Positions 1 to 9,356 are shown, counted from the stretch's first letter. The stretch: DNA of 64,000 nt from Ruegeria sp. Alg231-54 (GCF_900143525.1 NZ_FREZ01000007.1:1-64000), one strand, 5' to 3'. Notes: generated by a model from the letters alone, not told the origin. Program-made: numbers and translations.

Positions 1-538
1 AGTCTACGCCGTTGATCGGGGCCTCAGTGGTTTCCATGAACTTCAGGTCGCGGGCGGCAGGGCACAGATCCCCAACCACGTTTTCCGCCGCAGGGCCTTG
101 CACCGCCACCAGCGCGCGGACAAAGATCTCGACCACTTCGACGCGGTCAAGGCGGTCACGCATATGCGGAATGTCCTGATGACGCAGCGCTGCATTCACC
201 ACCACGAAATAGTAATCCCCCGCATTCGACACGATCAAATCGTCCATGATCCCGCCATCCGCGTTGGTAAAGAAACCGTACCGCGCCTTGCCCGGCTTCA
301 GGGTCGCGTAGGCCTGCGGGCACAGAGCTTCCAGCTTCTCACCCACATTCTCACCGCGCAGGATCACCTGGCCCATATGAGACACATCAAACAACGCCGC
401 CTTCTCACGACACTGCTTATGTTCCCCCATAATCCCCAAAGGATACTGAACAGGCATCTCCCACCCAGCAAAATCAACCAACTTACCTCCCAACTCAACG
501 TGCAAAGAATGCAATGGGGTGCGTTTTAAATCAGTCAT
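1..538 (-). CDS. gcvT: Aminomethyltransferase, glycine cleavage T protein (N-terminal part)
   Basis: T protein of the glycine cleavage system. It transfers the aminomethyl carbon held on lipoyl-H protein to tetrahydrofolate, giving 5,10-methylene-THF and ammonia in the cytoplasm. The visible 179 residues begin MTDLKRTPLHSLHVELGG and include the GcvT hallmarks DFAGWEMPVQY and LFDVSHMGQ. The gene is cut by the left window edge, so the C-terminal half is missing. It lies 16 bp downstream of the stress-protein gene at the distal end of a leftward glycine operon (glyA, lpdA, lipA, symporter, usp). I considered the related DMSP demethylase DmdA, but these motifs are those of a genuine T protein. 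gcvH and gcvP would be expected beyond the edge. Confidence 0.93.
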   Translation of the reverse strand, partial: MTDLKRTPLHSLHVELGGKLVDFAGWEMPVQYPLGIMGEHKQCREKAALFDVSHMGQVILRGENVGEKLEALCPQAYATLKPGKARYGFFTNADGGIMDDLIVSNAGDYYFVVVNAALRHQDIPHMRDRLDRVEVVEIFVRALVAVQGPAAENVVGDLCPAARDLKFMETTEAPINGVD

Positions 539-554
539 ATCTCTAGCCTTTCGA

Positions 555-977
555 TCAGCGAGACTGGTCACGAACGACCATGACGGTGCAATGCGCGTTG
601 CGCACGACACGGGCCAGGTTTGGGCCAATCTCATAATTCGGGAAATCGCCTTTGGTTGACGCCATGACGATCAGATCAAAGCCGTCCTTGTAGGCCAGCT
701 TCAGGATTTCGCGGTAGACGCTGCCTTCTTCGACATGCACTTGCACGTCAGAGGCGTTGCCGTGATCCAGTATGGCCTGAACCGCATTGCGCACGTGGTC
801 TTTGGCACCAGCGCCGTAGTTGGCAGGCAGGTTCGGCAATTGGATGATCTCGGGGATGACGGCAACCGCATGCAGTTCGGCACCGTAGAACTTCGCCTGT
901 TCCAGTGCGACCGGCAGGGCCAGTTTCCACGAGCGGTCGTCGGTATGGTCAATAGGCAGCAGGATTTTCGTGGCCAT
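555..977 (-). CDS. Universal stress protein, UspA family
   Basis: A 140-residue single-domain Usp protein of normal family length. The N-terminus MATKILLPIDHTD matches the first strand of the Usp fold. The segment around residues 105-130 (LIVMAST, then a glycine-rich turn and the C-terminal strand CTVMVVR) matches the nucleotide-binding half. I chose ATG at 977 because GAGGAG precedes it at suitable spacing; an in-frame GTG lies one codon upstream. It sits between a Na+ symporter and gcvT in the same orientation, separated from the symporter by a GC-rich hairpin. Its role in glycine metabolism is unknown, and a cytoplasmic stress or ATP-sensing function is inferred from the family only. Confidence 0.9.
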   Translation of the reverse strand: MATKILLPIDHTDDRSWKLALPVALEQAKFYGAELHAVAVIPEIIQLPNLPANYGAGAKDHVRNAVQAILDHGNASDVQVHVEEGSVYREILKLAYKDGFDLIVMASTKGDFPNYEIGPNLARVVRNAHCTVMVVRDQSR

Positions 978-1016
978 CACGTCTCTCCTCGAGATATGGA
1001 ATTCTATTTCAAAGGC

Positions 1017-1037
1017 GGGGGGCCGGAATGGCCCCCC
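1017..1037 (-). terminator. GC-rich hairpin between the AGCS symporter and usp
   Basis: Perfect 8-bp inverted repeat (GGGGGGCC, 5-nt loop, GGCCCCCC) just after the symporter stop codon and before usp. On the transcribed minus strand only a short T-run follows, so it could be a partial terminator or attenuator, or an mRNA-stabilising stem, within the glycine operon. Confidence 0.55.
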
Positions 1038-1055
1038 GTATTCTTCAGGGCCGGA

Positions 1056-2426
1056 TTATTCGGCAGGCGTGCCGCCCGGCTCTTCGGATTTGCCGCCCGA
1101 GGCAAAGAACTCTTTCGTCAGTTTGAAGACGATCGGGCTCAGCAGGGCCAGGGCGATCAGGTTCGGAATGGCCATCATGGCGTTCAGCGTATCCGCCAGC
1201 AGCCAGACAAAGCCCAGATCCGCGGTTGCGCCGAAGTAGATCGCGACAATCCACAGAACGCGGTACGGCATCAGGGATTTAACACCCAGAAGGAACTCGA
1301 CGCATTTTTCGCCGTAGAACGACCAGCCGAGGATGGTTGTGAAGGCGAAGATCGACAGAGCGATTGCGATCAGAGCACCGCCACCCGGCAGCGACGTGGC
1401 GAATGCCAGCGAGGTCAAGGCCGCACCGGATTCACCGGAGGTCCATGCACCTGTGGAGATGATCGCCAGACCGGTGATCGAGCACACGATGATGGTGTCG
1501 ATGAACGTACCCAGCATCGCGATCAGGCCCTGGTTGACCGGACCTTTGGTCTCGGCTGCCGCGTGAGCAATCGGAGCCGAACCCAGACCGGCTTCGTTCG
1601 AGAACACACCACGTGCCACACCAAAACGGATGGCGGCCCAAACGGCTGCACCTGCAAAGCCACCTTCGGCGGCGGACGGCGTGAAGGCGTAGGTGAAGAC
1701 CAGTGACAGCGCGTTGCCGATCTCGCCGATATTGATGATCAGAACCAAAAGGCCTGCAACAATATATGCAATTGCCATGGCCGGAACCAGTTTACCAGCA
1801 ACCGCACCGATGCGGGTGATGCCGCCCAGAATAACGGCTGCGGTCAGGACCATTAGAACAACGCCGGTGACCGAAGTGTTCACGCCGAAGTTCGATTCCA
1901 GAACCTGCGCCACGCCGTTGGCCTGAACGCCGTTGCCGATGCCAAAGGCTGCAACTGCGCCGAACAGGGCAAATGCAACGCCCAGCCAGGCCCATTTCGC
2001 GCCGAGGCCGTTTTTGATGTAGTACATCGGGCCGCCGACAAAATTGCCCAGCTCGTCTTTTTCACGGTATTTAACCGCGAGAACGGCTTCGGCATATTTG
2101 GTGGCCATGCCCACCAGGGCGGTCATCCACATCCAGAACAAAGCGCCCGGACCGCCCAGGAAGACAGCAGTGGCCACACCGGCGATGTTGCCGGTACCAA
2201 TGGTTGCCGACAGCGACGTCATCAGCGCGTTGAACGGGCTGATCTGACCATCACCTTGGCCTTCGCGGCCAGCAAACAGCAGCTTGAAGCCGGTGCCGAT
2301 TTTCAGGATCGGCATGAATTTCAGCCCGACCTGCAGGAAGAAGCCGACGCCAAGGATGAGGACCAGCATCAGCGGCCCCCATACGACGCCATTGATGGCT
2401 CCTACGATTGAATTTAACGCTTCCAT
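1056..2426 (-). CDS. Alanine/glycine:cation symporter (AGCS) family protein
   Basis: Polytopic inner-membrane sodium:amino-acid symporter, 456 residues, typical AGCS length. About ten hydrophobic segments are visible, along with family blocks such as SATIGTGNIAGVATA, the FWMW segment and FSNEAGLGSAPIAHA. I chose ATG at 2426 because GGGAGG precedes it by 5 bases and it clears the lipA stop; a longer ORF would run 76 bp into lipA. Its place among glyA, lpdA, lipA and gcvT suggests glycine (or alanine) uptake feeding the glycine cleavage system. That substrate is inferred from context, since AGCS members transport both. Confidence 0.92.
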   Translation of the reverse strand: MEALNSIVGAINGVVWGPLMLVLILGVGFFLQVGLKFMPILKIGTGFKLLFAGREGQGDGQISPFNALMTSLSATIGTGNIAGVATAVFLGGPGALFWMWMTALVGMATKYAEAVLAVKYREKDELGNFVGGPMYYIKNGLGAKWAWLGVAFALFGAVAAFGIGNGVQANGVAQVLESNFGVNTSVTGVVLMVLTAAVILGGITRIGAVAGKLVPAMAIAYIVAGLLVLIINIGEIGNALSLVFTYAFTPSAAEGGFAGAAVWAAIRFGVARGVFSNEAGLGSAPIAHAAAETKGPVNQGLIAMLGTFIDTIIVCSITGLAIISTGAWTSGESGAALTSLAFATSLPGGGALIAIALSIFAFTTILGWSFYGEKCVEFLLGVKSLMPYRVLWIVAIYFGATADLGFVWLLADTLNAMMAIPNLIALALLSPIVFKLTKEFFASGGKSEEPGGTPAE

Positions 2427-2451
2427 GGTTTCCCTCCCATTTGCGTTTGGT

Positions 2452-3396
2452 TTATGCCCCGTTGGCGATTGCCCGCTGGCGGGCCTGCTTGAGGGCGGCA
2501 AAATCTTCGTCGGCGTGGAACGAGGAACGTGTCAGCGGTGTCGCCGACACATGCAAAAAGCCCTTGGACCTTGCGATCTGTTCCAGTTGGGCGAACTCCT
2601 CCGGTGACCAGAACCGGTCAATTGGATGGTGTTTTGGGGTCGGCTGCAGGTATTGACCCACGGTCAGGAAATCGACCTGAGCCGCGCGCAGATCGTCCAT
2701 GACCTGACGCACGTCATTCAGGCTCTCGCCCAGGCCCACCATCAAGCCGGACTTCGTAAAGATTTCTGGGTTTGCGCGCTTGGCATCATCCAGAAGTCGC
2801 AGTGAAGTATAGTAGCGTGCGCCGGGGCGAACGGTCGGGTACAGGTGCGGAACGCTTTCCAGATTGTGGTTGAACACGTCCGGGGCAGCATCGAACACCA
2901 GATCCGCCGCATCGCCTTTGCCCAGAAAATCGGGGGTCAGCACCTCGACCGTGGTGCCGGGGTTCTGATGGCGCACGGCACGGATGGTTTGGGCGATATG
3001 CTCGGCTCCACCGTCTGCCAGATCATCGCGGTCGACCGAGGTGATCACCACGTGGCGCAAGCCTAATTTCTTAACCGCTGCAGCAACCCGGCCCGGCTCG
3101 AACAGGTCCAGTGCATCGGGGCGTCCTGTTGAGACGTTGCAGAAAGAACAGCCGCGGGTGCAGACCTCGCCCATGATCATCATGGTGGCGTGGCGCTTGG
3201 ACCAGCATTCGCCGATGTTGGGGCATGCAGCCTCTTCACAAACCGTCGTCAGATTGTGGTCGCGCATCAGGCGGCGGGTCTCGTAATATTCGGGGCCGTC
3301 GACCTTTTTCTTGCGAATCCACTTGGGCTTTCGCGGGATGACGCTGTCAGCCTTTTTGGCTTTTTCCGGATGGCGGGTGCGAAGCTGGATGGTCAT
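2452..3396 (-). CDS. lipA: Lipoyl synthase
   Basis: Radical-SAM enzyme that inserts two sulfurs into octanoyl groups on lipoyl domains such as GcvH and the E2 subunits. Both iron-sulfur clusters can be read. The auxiliary cluster cysteines are C53, C58 and C64 (CX4CX5C), and the radical-SAM triad is C79, C83 and C86 (CX3CX2C in CTRGCSFC). Length 314 residues is normal. It follows lpdA by 14 bp and precedes the AGCS symporter by 25 bp, so it is co-transcribed with the enzymes whose lipoylated partner (H protein) it matures. High confidence. Confidence 0.97.
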   Translation of the reverse strand: MTIQLRTRHPEKAKKADSVIPRKPKWIRKKKVDGPEYYETRRLMRDHNLTTVCEEAACPNIGECWSKRHATMMIMGEVCTRGCSFCNVSTGRPDALDLFEPGRVAAAVKKLGLRHVVITSVDRDDLADGGAEHIAQTIRAVRHQNPGTTVEVLTPDFLGKGDAADLVFDAAPDVFNHNLESVPHLYPTVRPGARYYTSLRLLDDAKRANPEIFTKSGLMVGLGESLNDVRQVMDDLRAAQVDFLTVGQYLQPTPKHHPIDRFWSPEEFAQLEQIARSKGFLHVSATPLTRSSFHADEDFAALKQARQRAIANGA

Positions 3397-3410
3397 CTGG
3401 CTGTTCCCTC

Positions 3411-4793
3411 TCAGGCGTGGATTGCGCGGCCCATGGCGTCCAGGCAGGCTTCCTTGACGGCCTCGCCCATTGCCGGATGCGCATGACAGGTTGAGGCGAC
3501 CTCGCCGACGGTCGCACCCTTGGTCATGGCCAGAACCAGCTCGGCGATTAAGTCACCGCCATGTGCGCCGCAGATATGCGCGCCCAGGATTTTGCCATTT
3601 GGGTCGGCCAGTACTTTGACTGCTCCGTCTGTCTCGCCAGTTGAACGCGCGCGTGAGTTGGCCATGAAGGCAAACTTGCCAACCGAGTATTCGGTGCCAG
3701 CCTCTTTCAGTGCTTCCTCAGTCAAACCGACCGAGGCGACTTCGGGGTCAGAATACACAACGCCCGGAACGGTGTTGTAATCCACATGACCGGCTTCACC
3801 GGCCAGCATTTCGACACAGGCGACGCCGTCTTCTTCGGCCTTGTGGGCAAGCATCGGGCCGGGGACACAGTCGCCAATCGCATAGATGCCGGGAACCGAG
3901 GTGCGGAACGACGTGTCCACCTGAATGAAGCCGCGCGGGTCAAGGGCTATCCCCAGATCTTCCAACCCAAGCCCGCGCGATACGGGGCGGCGTCCGACGG
4001 CGATCAGAACCTTGTCGGCTTCGATCACCTCTTCCTTGTCTTTGCCGACCCGGTCCAATGTCAGCGTCAGCCCAACGTTGGTTTTGTCGATAGTTTTCAG
4101 TGCGCGCCCCAGCTGAAACTTCAGGCCACGCTTTGACAGGGCGCGCTGTGCGAGTTTTGCTATCTCGCCGTCGATTCCGGGCAGAATGCGGTCAAGATAC
4201 TCAACAACCGTGACCTTCGCGCCCAATCGGGACCAGACCTGTCCAAGTTCCAGGCCGATCACGCCAGCACCGACGACCACCAGATGTTCGGGAACAGCAT
4301 CCAGCGCGATCGCTCCGGTCGAGCTTAGGATATCCTGCTCGTCAATCTCGATCCCGTTTAGCGGGGTTGGCTCGGAACCGGTGGCGATCAGGATGTTTTT
4401 GGCTTCATAAACATCGTCGCCAACTTTGACCTGCCCGTCAGAGGGGATACTGGCCCAGCCCTCAACCAGATCGACGCCGTTTTTCTTGAACAGAAACGCA
4501 ATGCCCTTGGTCAGATCGCCGACGATCTTGTCCTTGCGACCCATCATCGAGCTCAGGTCGATTCTGGCCCCCTCGACAGCAATGCCATGGGAGGAGAGAT
4601 GTGCAAGCTCGGCATACTTAGCCGAGGAGGTCAGCAACGCTTTGGAGGGTATGCACCCCACATTCAGACAGGTTCCGCCAAGCGAACCGCGGCCTTCAAC
4701 GCAGGCGACTTTCATGCCCAGTTGTGCTGCGCGGATTGCTGCAACATATCCGCCGGGTCCGCCCCCGATGACGATTAGGTCGTAGATACTCAT
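3411..4793 (-). CDS. lpdA: Dihydrolipoyl dehydrogenase (L protein / E3)
   Basis: FAD flavoprotein that reoxidises dihydrolipoyl groups with NAD+, serving the glycine cleavage system and/or 2-oxoacid dehydrogenases. The N-terminal dinucleotide fold reads [19 protein letters not shown], the redox disulfide is C42/C47 in [13 protein letters not shown], and the C-terminal dimerisation domain carries the catalytic CHAHPAMGE His-Glu pair. Length is 460 residues. It lies 11 bp downstream of glyA and 14 bp upstream of lipA. That placement suggests it serves glycine cleavage, although the chromosome may hold other lpd copies for pyruvate and oxoglutarate dehydrogenase. Confidence 0.96.
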   Translation of the reverse strand: MSIYDLIVIGGGPGGYVAAIRAAQLGMKVACVEGRGSLGGTCLNVGCIPSKALLTSSAKYAELAHLSSHGIAVEGARIDLSSMMGRKDKIVGDLTKGIAFLFKKNGVDLVEGWASIPSDGQVKVGDDVYEAKNILIATGSEPTPLNGIEIDEQDILSSTGAIALDAVPEHLVVVGAGVIGLELGQVWSRLGAKVTVVEYLDRILPGIDGEIAKLAQRALSKRGLKFQLGRALKTIDKTNVGLTLTLDRVGKDKEEVIEADKVLIAVGRRPVSRGLGLEDLGIALDPRGFIQVDTSFRTSVPGIYAIGDCVPGPMLAHKAEEDGVACVEMLAGEAGHVDYNTVPGVVYSDPEVASVGLTEEALKEAGTEYSVGKFAFMANSRARSTGETDGAVKVLADPNGKILGAHICGAHGGDLIAELVLAMTKGATVGEVASTCHAHPAMGEAVKEACLDAMGRAIHA

Positions 4794-4804
4794 TGAACGG
4801 TCTT

Positions 4805-6058
4805 TCAGTAGATCGGGTGGCTGGCGCAGAGTGCGCGGACTTTTTCGCGGGTTTCGGCTTCGATCTTCGCGTCGCCCTCGGGGGATTGGGCCAAGGCCTC
4901 GAGCACGTCGCCGATCAGGTGACCGATCTGTTTGAACTCTTCCGGTCCAAACCCGCGGCTGCAGCCTGCTGCGGTACCCAGCCGGATACCGCTGGTCACG
5001 GTAGGTTTTTGCGGATCGCCCGGCACGCTGTTCTTGTTGCAGGTGAAACCGGCACGCTCCAGCGCGGCTTCTGCGTCTTTGCCGGTCACGCCCAGCGGGC
5101 GCAGATCGACCAGCATCAGGTGGTTTTCCGTGCCGCCCGAAACGATGTCACATCCACGCGCCATCATGACGTTTGCCAGCGCCGATGCGCTATCCACAAC
5201 GCGTTGCATGTAGTCCTTGAATTCGGGCTTTAGCGCCTCGCCAAACGCGACAGCCTTACCGGCAATCACATGCATCAGGGGGCCGCCCTGAAGGCCGGGG
5301 AATACGGCCGAATTCATCTTTTTCGCCAGCGCCTCGTCATTCGTCAGAATGATCCCGCCGCGCGGACCGCGCAGGGTTTTGTGTGTGGTCGAGGTAACCA
5401 CATGCGCGTGGCCGATAGGCGAGGGGTGCAGCCCGGTTGCGACCAGACCGGCGATATGTGCCATATCCGCCAGCAGCCAAGCGCCGACCTCATCCGCAAT
5501 GGCGCGGAAGCGGGCGAAATCGATCTTTTGCGAATAGGCGGATGCGCCAGCGATGATCAGTTGCGGCTTTTCGGCTTTCGCCAGTTCTTCGACCTGATCA
5601 TAGTCAATCAGACCGGCATCGGTCAGGCCGTACTGAACCGGGCGGAACCACTTGCCGGATTGTGCTGGTTTGGCACCGTGCGTCAGGTGGCCACCCGCAT
5701 CCAGTGACATGCCCAGGATCGTGTCGCCGGGGCTGAGCAGGGCCAATTTAACGGCGCCGTTTGCCTGCGCGCCCGAATGCGGCTGCACGTTGGCGTATTC
5801 GCAGCCGAACAACTGTTTCAGACGGTCGATGGCCTCGGATTCAACTTCGTCTACAAATTCGCAGCCGCCATAGTAGCGACGGCCAGGGTACCCTTCGGCG
5901 TATTTGTTGGTCAGGACTGACCCCTGCGCGTCGATCACAGCTTGCGACACAATGTTCTCGGATGCGATCAGTTCGATCTGTTCAGCCTGACGTTTGCCTT
6001 CTCGCGCAATTGACGCGGCGACAACCGGATCTGCTTCGGTAAGCGACGTTTTGAACAT
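4805..6058 (-). CDS. glyA: Serine hydroxymethyltransferase
   Basis: PLP enzyme interconverting serine plus THF with glycine plus 5,10-methylene-THF. The 417-residue protein contains the PLP lysine K227 in [14 protein letters not shown] and the upstream block [11 protein letters not shown]. The start at 6058 is supported by TGAGGAGGAAACC immediately upstream; a longer reading adds six residues (MPEEET). It is the first gene of the leftward glycine operon and faces a divergent XRE-cupin regulator across 147 bp. Together with GcvT and the L protein it can convert two glycines into serine. This is useful where betaine demethylation, suggested by the neighbouring cluster, yields glycine and C1 units. 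Confidence 0.97.
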   Translation of the reverse strand: MFKTSLTEADPVVAASIAREGKRQAEQIELIASENIVSQAVIDAQGSVLTNKYAEGYPGRRYYGGCEFVDEVESEAIDRLKQLFGCEYANVQPHSGAQANGAVKLALLSPGDTILGMSLDAGGHLTHGAKPAQSGKWFRPVQYGLTDAGLIDYDQVEELAKAEKPQLIIAGASAYSQKIDFARFRAIADEVGAWLLADMAHIAGLVATGLHPSPIGHAHVVTSTTHKTLRGPRGGIILTNDEALAKKMNSAVFPGLQGGPLMHVIAGKAVAFGEALKPEFKDYMQRVVDSASALANVMMARGCDIVSGGTENHLMLVDLRPLGVTGKDAEAALERAGFTCNKNSVPGDPQKPTVTSGIRLGTAAGCSRGFGPEEFKQIGHLIGDVLEALAQSPEGDAKIEAETREKVRALCASHPIY

Positions 6059-6205
6059 GGTTTCCTCCTCAGGCACCGAATCCTCAGTACGAAATTTTGT
6101 TTCCTATAGTGGAATTCGTGCAGCTAAAGCAACATATATCTCACATTTGTGAAGTTGTGTGGTGTGAGGGAAATCTGTAACCTCCGGTAAAACAGGGAGA
6201 TATTT
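6059..6205. promoter_or_regulatory. Divergent control region glyA / XRE-cupin with two operator-like inverted repeats
   Basis: AT-rich 147-bp spacer between two divergent genes. Two symmetric elements are visible. TTCC-TATAGT-GGAA at 6101-6114 has 4-bp arms. TCACA-TT-TGTGA at 6141-6152 has perfect 5-bp arms. Either could bind the adjacent XRE-cupin protein. No glycine-riboswitch fold was recognised. The operator assignment is inference. Confidence 0.45.
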
Positions 6206-6808
6206 ATGGGCGACGAGACTCGCGGTGATGTTTCCTCACCGGAAGATCAGGACGAAGGTGAGGTTCTGGGGCGTTCCATCCGCGATGCACGACGTGCAAA
6301 AGGCTGGACTTTGGAGGAAGCCGGACGCGCGGCGGGAATCGGTCGGTCAACCCTGTCGAAGATCGAGAACAACCAGACGCGGCCAAGTTTCGACATCGTG
6401 CGCAGGCTGACACAGGCGCTGGATATGAGCACCCCTCAGCTGTTTCTGCAGTCCGGGCAATCGGGGATTTCGGGAAGGCGCGACTTTACCCCTAAAGGTG
6501 AAGGCGAGATAAAAAGCACACCGACCTATTTGCACGAATTGCTGTGTCCCGAGCTGACCAGCAAGCGGATGCTGCCCTATATCGCGACAATCAAAGCCCG
6601 CGACCTGTCAGAGTTCGAAAACTGGATCCGGCATACGGGTGAAGAGTTCATGTATGTCATCAGTGGCGAGCTGATCTTTGTATCAGAGCATTATCGCCCG
6701 CTGCCGATGAAGGCTGGTGACTCGCTTTATTATGACAGCGGGATGGGGCACGGATGCATTTCAACCAGTGAGGAAGACGCGAAGGTGCTGTGGGTGTCAC
6801 TCGAATAA
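6206..6808 (+). CDS. XRE-family transcriptional regulator with C-terminal cupin sensor
   Basis: A 200-residue regulator with two domains. A helix-turn-helix lies at about residues 20-75 (GRSIRDARRAKGWTLEEAG, then STLSKIENNQTRPS). A cupin_2 sensor lies at about residues 110-195 (GEEFMYVISGELIFVSEHY). A GGGAG ribosome-binding site lies upstream. This architecture (PuuR/SdhR-like) usually responds to small amines, amino acids or carboxylates. Its divergent position from glyA suggests control of the glycine operon, possibly by glycine, sarcosine or serine. That effector is inferred. The gene is closed by a strong hairpin terminator. Confidence 0.9.
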   Translation: MGDETRGDVSSPEDQDEGEVLGRSIRDARRAKGWTLEEAGRAAGIGRSTLSKIENNQTRPSFDIVRRLTQALDMSTPQLFLQSGQSGISGRRDFTPKGEGEIKSTPTYLHELLCPELTSKRMLPYIATIKARDLSEFENWIRHTGEEFMYVISGELIFVSEHYRPLPMKAGDSLYYDSGMGHGCISTSEEDAKVLWVSLE

Positions 6809-6831
6809 GCGCTGCGCACAAGGCATGAATA

Positions 6832-6857
6832 AAAGCGGCCCCAGCGGCCGCTTTTTT
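6832..6857. terminator. Bidirectional rho-independent terminator
   Basis: Perfect 9-bp stem (AAAGCGGCC, 5-nt loop, GGCCGCTTT) followed by a run of six Ts on the plus strand. The minus strand also ends T-rich (TTTTATT). It lies between the convergent XRE-cupin gene and the CMD-like gene and can serve both. Confidence 0.88.
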
Positions 6858-6879
6858 GTAGGATAAGGCGGTCACTGGG

Positions 6880-7263
6880 TCAGGTGTGGCCCAGTACTTT
6901 GCGGGCAACGCGGAAACACTCCAGCGCTTGCGGGATGCCACAGTAGATGCCAATCACGTGGATGATGGCTCGGATTTCCTCGGGCGAGACGCCGTTGTTG
7001 ATCGCGCCTTTGCAGTGAATTTCCCATTCATGCATCTTCCCAAGCGCGCCGATCATGGACAGGTTCATCATCGATCGCGTTTTGGCATCGATCACGTCAT
7101 CGCCCCAGCCAAACCCCCAGCACCACGCCGTCATCGCTTCTTGAAACGGGCGGGTAAAGTCATCGGCCGCCGCTAGGTTCTTTTCTACATATTCCGCACC
7201 AAGCGTGTTTTTGCGCTGCTCCAGGCCTTTCAGGAACAGGTCTTCGTCGAAAATATCAGCCAT
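6880..7263 (-). CDS. Carboxymuconolactone decarboxylase (CMD) family protein
   Basis: A 127-residue helical protein. The C-terminal half (HEWEIHCKGAINNGVSPEE, then an isoleucine-rich helix with GIPQALECFRVA) matches the CMD/PcaC fold. It lacks the CXXC of AhpD peroxidases, so a decarboxylase, lactonase or isomerase role is more likely than peroxide reduction. It is the last gene of the leftward RpiR-Rieske-CMD set, 120 bp after the oxygenase, and is probably part of the same catabolic pathway. The substrate is not known; protocatechuate-type function is not supported because no other pca genes are present. Confidence 0.82.
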   Translation of the reverse strand: MADIFDEDLFLKGLEQRKNTLGAEYVEKNLAAADDFTRPFQEAMTAWCWGFGWGDDVIDAKTRSMMNLSMIGALGKMHEWEIHCKGAINNGVSPEEIRAIIHVIGIYCGIPQALECFRVARKVLGHT

Positions 7264-7383
7264 CTATGGTCTCCGGTTCTTCATCGCTTTGCGCGGTGTT
7301 CGTAAATGCGATCATATTGTGGGTTCGTTTTGAACTGTACCCGTTCGATCCGATCCTGCAGGTCACTTTTGGGCGGGCGCAGA

Positions 7384-8472
7384 TTATTCCACCGCCTCGC
7401 GCATCCATTGTTGCAACCGGGCAATTGAGTGTTCCGACATCACCCCACAACTGGGGTCCAGCACGAGCGGACCGGGGCGATACCCGCGGGATTTCAGGCC
7501 GCGATGGACGCTTTCGACCAGATGGATGTCTTCCTCGACTGTGGTCTCCCGGTCCTGCACGGCCAGTTGTCGGATCACCGCGCTTTCGGATCCACCCTCG
7601 GTGTACCAGCCGCGCCAGACGGTGCAGTGGTCGGCATCAATGGCGCGCCAGTGATAGGTGTTCAGCACATTGCCCGGGTAACACTGGAACGAGAACATCG
7701 GCCACAGGAACCATGACTGGTAGTCGCTCGCATGCGGCACCGACAGGTCGACCGGGTAGGTCATCTTGTCGAGACTTTGGCATTCGGTCGTATGACGCAG
7801 CACGTAACCGCCGCCTGCATCGGGTTGGATGTCATAGGTCTCGGGCTTGACCACACCCTCGGCAAAGGTCGGGTGGTTGGTCGGGCAATGATAGCACTCC
7901 GAGTAATTCTCGATACTGACCTTCCAGTTGCACTTTTCCGGGATTTCGACCCATTCCAGCGGTTCCAGATCGTCGATATGAGGGACAAAGGCGCGGATTT
8001 CTTCGCGCACGCCGGGATACCAGTCGTCCATCGGGGCTGCATCGTCCTCGAGATTGACGAAGATGAATCCGTTGAACACCTCGGTCCGCACCGAAGTCAG
8101 GCAGATGGCGCTGCGGTCAAAACCGGGGACGGATTTGATATTGGGTCCGGCGCGTAATTGGCCTGACAGCTCATAGGTCCAGGCGTGATAGGGGCAGACC
8201 ACGACGCGGGTGTTACCAGCACCGGTGACCATTTCATGCGCGCGGTGCTGGCACACGTTATAGAACGTGCGAATTTCGCCGTCTCGGCCCCGAATGCAGA
8301 ACAGGTTTTGCCCGGCGATTTCAAAAGCAAAGTAATCGCCCGATTCCCGGACCTGCGCCACGTGCCCGGCAAACTGCCACGTGCGGGCCAAAAGCCCCTG
8401 CATCTCCTGCTCGAAAATGGCGGTGTCGGTATAATACCGCGCGTCGAGCGAATGCGTCAGAGGGGCGTTCAC
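7384..8472 (-). CDS. Rieske [2Fe-2S] non-heme iron oxygenase, large subunit (betaine/carnitine demethylase type)
   Basis: A 362-residue ring-hydroxylating-dioxygenase alpha-type protein. Rieske ligands are C74-X-H76 (NVCQHR) and C93-X2-H96 (CPYHAW). The mononuclear iron site is H195 and H200 within NYSECYHCPTNHP, typical of the subgroup that N-demethylates quaternary amines (glycine betaine, carnitine, stachydrine). The gene overlaps the RpiR regulator by 4 bp. No ferredoxin or reductase gene lies nearby, so electrons must come from elsewhere. By family it would convert a trimethylammonium or dimethylammonium substrate to its demethylated form plus formaldehyde. The exact substrate cannot be read from sequence alone. 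Confidence 0.88.
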   Translation of the reverse strand: MNAPLTHSLDARYYTDTAIFEQEMQGLLARTWQFAGHVAQVRESGDYFAFEIAGQNLFCIRGRDGEIRTFYNVCQHRAHEMVTGAGNTRVVVCPYHAWTYELSGQLRAGPNIKSVPGFDRSAICLTSVRTEVFNGFIFVNLEDDAAPMDDWYPGVREEIRAFVPHIDDLEPLEWVEIPEKCNWKVSIENYSECYHCPTNHPTFAEGVVKPETYDIQPDAGGGYVLRHTTECQSLDKMTYPVDLSVPHASDYQSWFLWPMFSFQCYPGNVLNTYHWRAIDADHCTVWRGWYTEGGSESAVIRQLAVQDRETTVEEDIHLVESVHRGLKSRGYRPGPLVLDPSCGVMSEHSIARLQQWMREAVE

Positions 8473-9356
8473 TCGGGTTCCTCCGCGTAGAGGCCAAGCT
8501 GGTGGCGGCGAAGATGAAACCGTTCTACCCGCTCGACGATCTCATCGCTGGACACGGCGATCACAAAGGAAAGCAGCGTTTCCAGCAAGGCGATGGTCGA
8601 AACCGAGGACGGAAAGAACTGTGGTGTGTCGGCGGCAACGACAAAACCGTGTTGTGCATTCAGGATCACCGGGCTGGCCGGGCTGTCGGAAATGCCGATG
8701 ACGGTCATTCCCTGTTGCCGTGCCAGTTTGATCGCGTCGATGACTTCGGTGCGGTAAGGGTGGCAGGTGATCGCGATCAGTACGTCTTGCTCATCCGCCC
8801 AAGCCAGATCGTCGACTGGGGTCGAGCCGGGGCGCGGGATGGCGTGAAACTGCTTCATGCCGGTTGAGGCCAGATAGGTAAAGTTGCGCGCGTTTGAATT
8901 GTTGACGCCAACGCCCAGTGTGAAAATCTGGCGACAATTCCAGATATCCTCGGCCGCGGCCTTCAGGTTTGCGGCGTCGATCCCGGCAAAGGTTTCTTCG
9001 ATATTGCGGATCGCGGCGCCGATCATATCGGCATAGAGGCCGCCCAGTTCCCCTGACTTGCCGATGTCCTGCAACCAGCGGGCGCGGTCCGGAAATGACA
9101 CACGTCCCTGCCGGATCGCATCCCGGAACGGGGCACGGAAATCTTCGTAGCCTTCGAAACCCACCTGCTGGGCCATCCGCACGAAGGTGTTCGGTTTTAC
9201 TCTGGCGGCCTCGGCAATCTCGCGCACGGTTGAAACTCCAACGTCCGTTGGGTTTTCCAGCACGTAGCGCGCGGCCTTCTGCGCTTCGGGCGTTAGGGCG
9301 TCCCATTCTTCGGACAAGCGATCCAGAACAGTTGATGATACATTTGTGTCATTCAT
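8469..9356 (-). CDS. MurR/RpiR-family transcriptional regulator (HTH + SIS)
   Basis: A 295-residue repressor or activator. The N-terminal HTH_6 domain is at about residues 5-80 (TPEAQKAARYVLENP, then STVREIAEAARVKPNTFVR). A C-terminal SIS domain is at about residues 130-265 (FTLGVGVNNSNARNF, then DVLIAITCHPYRTEVIDAI). SIS domains usually sense phosphosugars, but roseobacters carry RpiR members near betaine and osmolyte genes. It overlaps the Rieske gene (ATGA) and diverges from the flavoprotein gene across 68 bp containing two similar operator-like sequences 30 bp apart. It is the likely local regulator of both arms of this cluster. Confidence 0.92.
   Translation of the reverse strand: MNDTNVSSTVLDRLSEEWDALTPEAQKAARYVLENPTDVGVSTVREIAEAARVKPNTFVRMAQQVGFEGYEDFRAPFRDAIRQGRVSFPDRARWLQDIGKSGELGGLYADMIGAAIRNIEETFAGIDAANLKAAAEDIWNCRQIFTLGVGVNNSNARNFTYLASTGMKQFHAIPRPGSTPVDDLAWADEQDVLIAITCHPYRTEVIDAIKLARQQGMTVIGISDSPASPVILNAQHGFVVAADTPQFFPSSVSTIALLETLLSFVIAVSSDEIVERVERFHLRRHQLGLYAEEPE

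Noticed and set aside
98-529. Long plus-strand ORF at the left edge
   Set aside because: It is antisense to a clear gcvT frame (FAGWEMPVQY, DVSHMGQ) that runs off the window edge; its own translation has no family character.
1-538. Possibility that the left-edge gene is DMSP demethylase DmdA
   Set aside because: The motifs are those of the glycine cleavage T protein and the genes around it form a glycine operon.
735-1706. 323-codon plus-strand ORF
   Set aside because: Antisense to the AGCS symporter and usp; rich in Arg, Gly and Gln as expected of a shadow frame in GC-rich DNA.
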